From an uncultured bacterium (GTDB taxonomy: Bacteria > Bacteroidota > Bacteroidia > Bacteroidales > Paludibacteraceae): 8,587 bases of DNA. The position numbers and the translations under genes were made by a program. The notes under the pieces were generated by a model. That model was not told where the DNA came from and did no database searches. It was given only the letters and a program-made list of their open reading frames with translations. Positions 5,351 through 8,587 of the stretch are shown piece by piece. The stretch is taken from the NCBI GenBank assembly GCA_946183755.1, contig CAMHCZ010000078.1, positions 1-8,587 on the forward strand, given 5' to 3'. Every line of letters begins with the position of its first letter. The first letter of the stretch is position 1.

Positions 5351-6835
5351 ATGTTAAGAAGAATAAGAGTAATCTCGGCGGTGATAGTCCTGTTGCTTGT
5401 GACATGGCTTTTCGTCGATTTCACAGGCACTGCCGCGTGTTCGGTCGGCTTCCTCGCCAAGGTGCAGTTTCTGCCGGCGGTGTTGTCGCTTAATGTGGCT
5501 GTCATAGTTGGACTTGTGCTGCTGACGCTGCTTTTCGGACGTGTCTATTGCTCGGTGATTTGTCCGCTGGGTGTTATGCAGGACGTCGTCTCGTGGCTCG
5601 CCGGCAAGCGGAAGAAAAACCGCTTCGGCTACAGCAAGCCTAAGAACTGGCTGCGCTACTCAGTGCTGGGCGTTTTCGTCGTGGCTGTCATAGCCGGAGT
5701 GAACGCCTTTGTCGTGCTGCTTGCGCCTTACAGCGCCTACGGACGAATAGCCGCCTCGTTCTTCCAGCCGCTTTACCTGCTGGCTAACAACCTGCTCGCC
5801 ACGATTGCCGAAAAGGCAGACTCATATATGTTCTACCGTGTGGACGTGTGGGTGCTGAAGTCGGTGGCTGTGACTGCCGTGGCGGCTGTGACGCTCGCCG
5901 TTGTCGCTGTGCTGGCGTGGATTGGCGGCAGGACGTACTGCAATACGATTTGCCCCGTCGGCACGACTCTGGGACTGCTGTCGCGCTTCTCGCTTTTCCG
6001 TCCGGTCATCGACACAGACAAGTGCAACCACTGCGGACTGTGCTCGCGCAACTGCAAGTCGTCGTGCATCGACTCCAAGAACTCCGCCATAGACCATAGC
6101 CGCTGTGTGGCGTGCTTCGACTGCATAGGCAAATGCCACCAGAACGCCATTTCATACAAGATGCGCCCTCTTGCCGCCAAGCGTGAAGCAGGGCAGGAGA
6201 GCATTGACGGCTCGCGCCGCGACTTCCTGACGACGTCGGCTCTGCTCGCCACTACGGCAGTCGTGTCGGCCCAGGAAAAGAGCGTCGATGGCGGACTGGC
6301 TGTCATCGAGGACAAGCGTATGCCAGAGCGCAAGACGCCGATTCTGCCTCCGGGCGCCATCTCTGCCAACAACATGTCTGACCACTGCACCGCTTGCCAG
6401 CTGTGCGTGTCGGCTTGTCCCAACGGCGTGCTGAGGCCTTCGGAGTCGCTCTCGACATTCATGCAGCCATACGCATCCTACGAGCGCGGCTACTGCCGTC
6501 CGGAGTGCACAAGATGCTCCAACGTGTGTCCTGCTGGCGCCATCAAGCCGATAACCAAGGCTGAGAAGTCGTCGCTGCAAATTGGCCACGCGGTGTGGGT
6601 GCGTGAGAACTGCGTTCCGCTGACCGACGGCGTGGAGTGCGGCAACTGCGCCCGCCATTGCCCTTCGGGAGCCATAATGATGGTGCCGTCCGATGCCAAT
6701 GACCCTGAATCACTGAAAATACCAGTAGTCAACATATCGCGCTGCATAGGCTGCGGCGCATGCGAGAACCTGTGTCCGTCTCGTCCGTTTAGTGCGATCT
6801 ACGTCGAGGGACACGAAATGCAGAGAACGATTTAA
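5351..6835 (+). CDS. Membrane polyferredoxin, NapH-like quinol-dehydrogenase module fused to a NapG-like iron-sulfur module
   Basis: The product is 494 residues. The N-terminal half is hydrophobic, with probable membrane segments at about 7-22, 45-63, 103-125 and 168-191, and has the paired CxxxCP motifs of the NapH/NosR/CcoG group (C67-C71 and C197-C201). Two ferredoxin motifs follow: C225/C228/C231/C235 and C252/C255/C258/C262. At 288-293 SRRDFL starts a Tat-like segment with a hydrophobic stretch (LLATTAVVSAQ). The remaining half has four more cysteine clusters, C346-C356, C382-C393, C421 with C430-C437, and C465-C475, as in NapG-type four-cluster ferredoxins. Known: NapG and NapH are usually separate proteins passing electrons from quinol across the membrane to periplasmic reductases. 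I infer the same role here, feeding the exported aldo/keto reductase encoded 12 nt downstream. No nitrate or nitrous oxide reductase gene is visible. The start follows a promoter element and keeps the whole first membrane segment. Confidence 0.82.
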   Translation: MLRRIRVISAVIVLLLVTWLFVDFTGTAACSVGFLAKVQFLPAVLSLNVAVIVGLVLLTLLFGRVYCSVICPLGVMQDVVSWLAGKRKKNRFGYSKPKNWLRYSVLGVFVVAVIAGVNAFVVLLAPYSAYGRIAASFFQPLYLLANNLLATIAEKADSYMFYRVDVWVLKSVAVTAVAAVTLAVVAVLAWIGGRTYCNTICPVGTTLGLLSRFSLFRPVIDTDKCNHCGLCSRNCKSSCIDSKNSAIDHSRCVACFDCIGKCHQNAISYKMRPLAAKREAGQESIDGSRRDFLTTSALLATTAVVSAQEKSVDGGLAVIEDKRMPERKTPILPPGAISANNMSDHCTACQLCVSACPNGVLRPSESLSTFMQPYASYERGYCRPECTRCSNVCPAGAIKPITKAEKSSLQIGHAVWVRENCVPLTDGVECGNCARHCPSGAIMMVPSDANDPESLKIPVVNISRCIGCGACENLCPSRPFSAIYVEGHEMQRTI

Positions 6836-6847
6836 ACCAGTCGCCTT

Positions 6848-8272
6848 ATGAAGAATAACAAGAAACACAAGATAACACGCCGCTCGTTCCTCAAACTTGT
6901 GGGGGCGGGCTCGGTGGCTGTGGCTGCGGCATCGGTCGGATGCTCCGGTCCGGAGGGCAAGACCTCGTCGGCCAAGAAGCAGAGAGGGCAGATGACTTAC
7001 CGCATAAACCCGAAGAACAACGACAAGGTGTCGCTGCTCGGATTCGGCATGATGCGACTGCCTGCCATCGACGGCAACGCTGCCGGCAAGAAGAACGACT
7101 CGCCGATAGACCAGAAGCAGGTGAACAGGCTTGTGGACCATGCCATAGAGAACGGCGTGAACTACTTCGACACTTCGCCGTCGTACTGCAAGGGCGAGTC
7201 CGAGACATCGACCGGCATAGCCCTGCACCGCCATCCGCGCGAGTCGTATTTCATAGCCACGAAGCTGTCGAACTTCAGCCGTGAGAAGTGGTCTCGTGCG
7301 GCGTCGATGGAGATGTACCGCAACTCGTTCAAGCGCCTTCAGGTCGATTACATAGACTACTACCTGCTGCACGGAGTGGGCATGGGCGCTGGTCAGAACG
7401 GCGTGGAGACTGCCATGGAGGCTCTCAACGCGCGATATTTCGACAACGGAATGCTCGACTTCCTCTTGGAGGAGCGCAAGGCTGGGCGCATACGCAACCT
7501 CGGATTCTCGTACCATGGCGACATTGCCGTGTTCGACTATTTGCTCTCGCAGCACGACAAGTACAAGTGGGACTTTGTGCAGATTCAGCTCAACTACGTC
7601 GATTGGCTGCACGCCAAGGAGGTGAATCCGCGCAACACCAACGCCGAATATCTCTACGCCGAACTGGAGAAGAGAAACATACCTGCCGTCATCATGGAGC
7701 CGCTGCTCGGAGGCCGACTGGCTACGCTTCCTGACCATGTGGTGGAGACGCTCAAGCAGCGTGTGCCGGATTCGTCGGTGGCGTCGTGGGCGTTCCGCTA
7801 TGCCGGCAACTTCCCGAACGTGCTGACCGTCCTGAGCGGCATGACGTACATGGAGCATCTGGAGGAGAATCTGGACACTTACTCGCCGCTTGTCAACCTG
7901 ACCAAGGATGACTTGGAGTTCCTCGAGTACGTGGCGCAGCTCATGCTCAAGTATCCGACTATCCCTTGCAACGACTGCAAATACTGCATGCCTTGTCCTT
8001 ACGGCATCGACATACCTGCCGTCTTCGTGCACTACAACAAGTGCGTGAACGAGGGCAATGTGCCGTCGTCGGCGCAGGACCCGGAGTACGCGCGTGAAAG
8101 AAAGGCGTTCCTCGTGGGTTATGACCGCAGCGTGCCTCGCCTCCGTCAGGCGAACCATTGCATCGGCTGCAACCAGTGCGCGCCTCATTGTCCGCAGGCT
8201 ATCGACATTCCGTCGGAGCTTCATCGCATCGACGGTTTCGTGGAGTCGCTCAAGCAGGGCACTCTTATTTGA
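6848..8272 (+). CDS. Tat-exported aldo/keto reductase with C-terminal iron-sulfur motifs, possible lipoprotein
   Basis: The product is 474 residues. The N-terminus has a twin-arginine signal TRRSFLK (10-16), a hydrophobic stretch and a possible lipobox SVGC with Cys32, although the -3 residue is not the usual Leu. Residues about 50-345 form an aldo/keto reductase barrel with the catalytic tetrad in place: D108 and Y113 (FDTSPSY), K139 (IATKL) and H175 (YYLLH). The C-terminal part has C374/C377/C380/C383 followed by PYGI, and C438/C441/C444/C448 followed by P, so one or two [4Fe-4S] clusters. Tat export fits a protein folded around cofactors in the cytoplasm. Known relatives with this C-terminal extension are poorly characterised and annotated as oxidoreductases. 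It overlaps no gene, starts 12 nt after the polyferredoxin stop and is 31 nt before the TonB receptor. I infer a periplasmic, membrane-anchored reductase receiving electrons from the upstream protein. The substrate is unknown. Confidence 0.85.
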   Translation: MKNNKKHKITRRSFLKLVGAGSVAVAAASVGCSGPEGKTSSAKKQRGQMTYRINPKNNDKVSLLGFGMMRLPAIDGNAAGKKNDSPIDQKQVNRLVDHAIENGVNYFDTSPSYCKGESETSTGIALHRHPRESYFIATKLSNFSREKWSRAASMEMYRNSFKRLQVDYIDYYLLHGVGMGAGQNGVETAMEALNARYFDNGMLDFLLEERKAGRIRNLGFSYHGDIAVFDYLLSQHDKYKWDFVQIQLNYVDWLHAKEVNPRNTNAEYLYAELEKRNIPAVIMEPLLGGRLATLPDHVVETLKQRVPDSSVASWAFRYAGNFPNVLTVLSGMTYMEHLEENLDTYSPLVNLTKDDLEFLEYVAQLMLKYPTIPCNDCKYCMPCPYGIDIPAVFVHYNKCVNEGNVPSSAQDPEYARERKAFLVGYDRSVPRLRQANHCIGCNQCAPHCPQAIDIPSELHRIDGFVESLKQGTLI

Positions 8273-8303
8273 TTATAAACCAAAACATTACAAAACGATT
8301 AAA

Positions 8304-8587
8304 ATGAAAAAACTTTGTATTCTCGCATCAGCATTCCTTCTCTCTTTGCCTGCTGTCTATGCCGATGAGGCTGTGAATGACACTCTGGTGGATGCAGGGC
8401 AACTTCCTGATGCTGTGGTAAACGGTCGTCAATATCAATTCGTCTGTCATTATTATACTACTGTTATGAAGCTTGATGAGGTTGTGGTGACTGGCTCACG
8501 CGAGGAAGTGGAGCTTCGTCATCTGCCTTACAACGTTTCCGTGGTTTCCAACACAGAACTCAAGCAGAGCAATAATCTTTCGATTTT
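8304..8587 (+). CDS. TonB-dependent outer-membrane receptor, N-terminal part, cut by window edge
   Basis: I read 94 codons from ATG at 8304 to the right edge. Residues 1-20 are a signal peptide (MKKLCILASA, cleavage after VYA). About 36 variable residues follow, then the TonB box LDEVVVTGSR (57-66) and the start of the plug domain (LRHLPYNVSVVSNTELKQSN). It lacks the carboxypeptidase-like N-terminal domain of SusC-type glycan transporters, so it belongs with the siderophore, heme, cobalamin or other small-ligand receptors; the ligand cannot be read. It is 31 nt downstream of the aldo/keto reductase stop with an A-rich leader typical of Bacteroidota translation starts and no obvious own promoter, so it is probably in the same operon. 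Complete receptors are usually 650-900 residues. Confidence 0.88.
   Translation, partial: MKKLCILASAFLLSLPAVYADEAVNDTLVDAGQLPDAVVNGRQYQFVCHYYTTVMKLDEVVVTGSREEVELRHLPYNVSVVSNTELKQSNNLSI

Noticed and set aside
6710..8224. Long minus-strand open frame (504 codons) opposite the aldo/keto reductase
   Set aside because: The plus frame carries a complete catalytic tetrad and cysteine motifs, while the antisense frame is low in recognisable features and rich in Arg, His and Val, as expected for the shadow of a G+C-rich gene.

Overview
The window looks like a chromosomal piece of a Bacteroidota genome, most likely order Bacteroidales (Prevotella-like). The evidence is a secreted protein with a gliding-motility-type (type B) type IX secretion C-terminal domain, a PorP/SprF-family outer-membrane protein, a TonB-dependent receptor with a classic TonB box, two copies of the Bacteroidota -7 promoter element TAnnTTTG between divergent genes, and no clear Shine-Dalgarno sequences. 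The genus is inference.

Layout. Left (1-1115, minus): the first 371 codons of a type III restriction-modification DNA methyltransferase (Mod), cut by the window edge. Positions 1116-1345: no credible protein, but a compact minus-strand RNA-like element with a promoter-like sequence, a long rod-shaped fold of four nested stems and an intrinsic terminator. It ends just upstream of mod and resembles 6S-type RNA in layout. Positions 1346-1450: nothing recognised. Positions 1451-1556: three copies of a small palindromic repeat sharing one loop core. Positions 1567-5227 (minus): a two-gene unit, transcribed as a secreted repeat protein with type B CTD followed 16 nt later by a PorP/SprF-OmpA fusion. 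Positions 5228-5350: divergent promoter region. Positions 5351-8587 (plus): an operon-like run of three genes, namely a polytopic polyferredoxin resembling a NapH-NapG fusion with an internal Tat-like motif, a Tat-exported aldo/keto reductase with C-terminal iron-sulfur motifs, and the start of a TonB-dependent receptor.

How the parts may work together. In the leftward unit the CTD protein is the probable type IX cargo. The PorP/SprF-like barrel is its probable dedicated outer-membrane partner, tethered to peptidoglycan by its OmpA domain. In the rightward unit the membrane polyferredoxin could take electrons from menaquinol and pass them to the exported oxidoreductase, with the TonB receptor supplying an imported ligand (for example a metal chelate, cofactor or small organic molecule). 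That link is inference from gene order and domains; no substrate can be read from the sequence. The strongest undescribed signals are the structured RNA in front of mod, and the exported iron-sulfur/aldo-keto reductase pair coupled to a TonB receptor.
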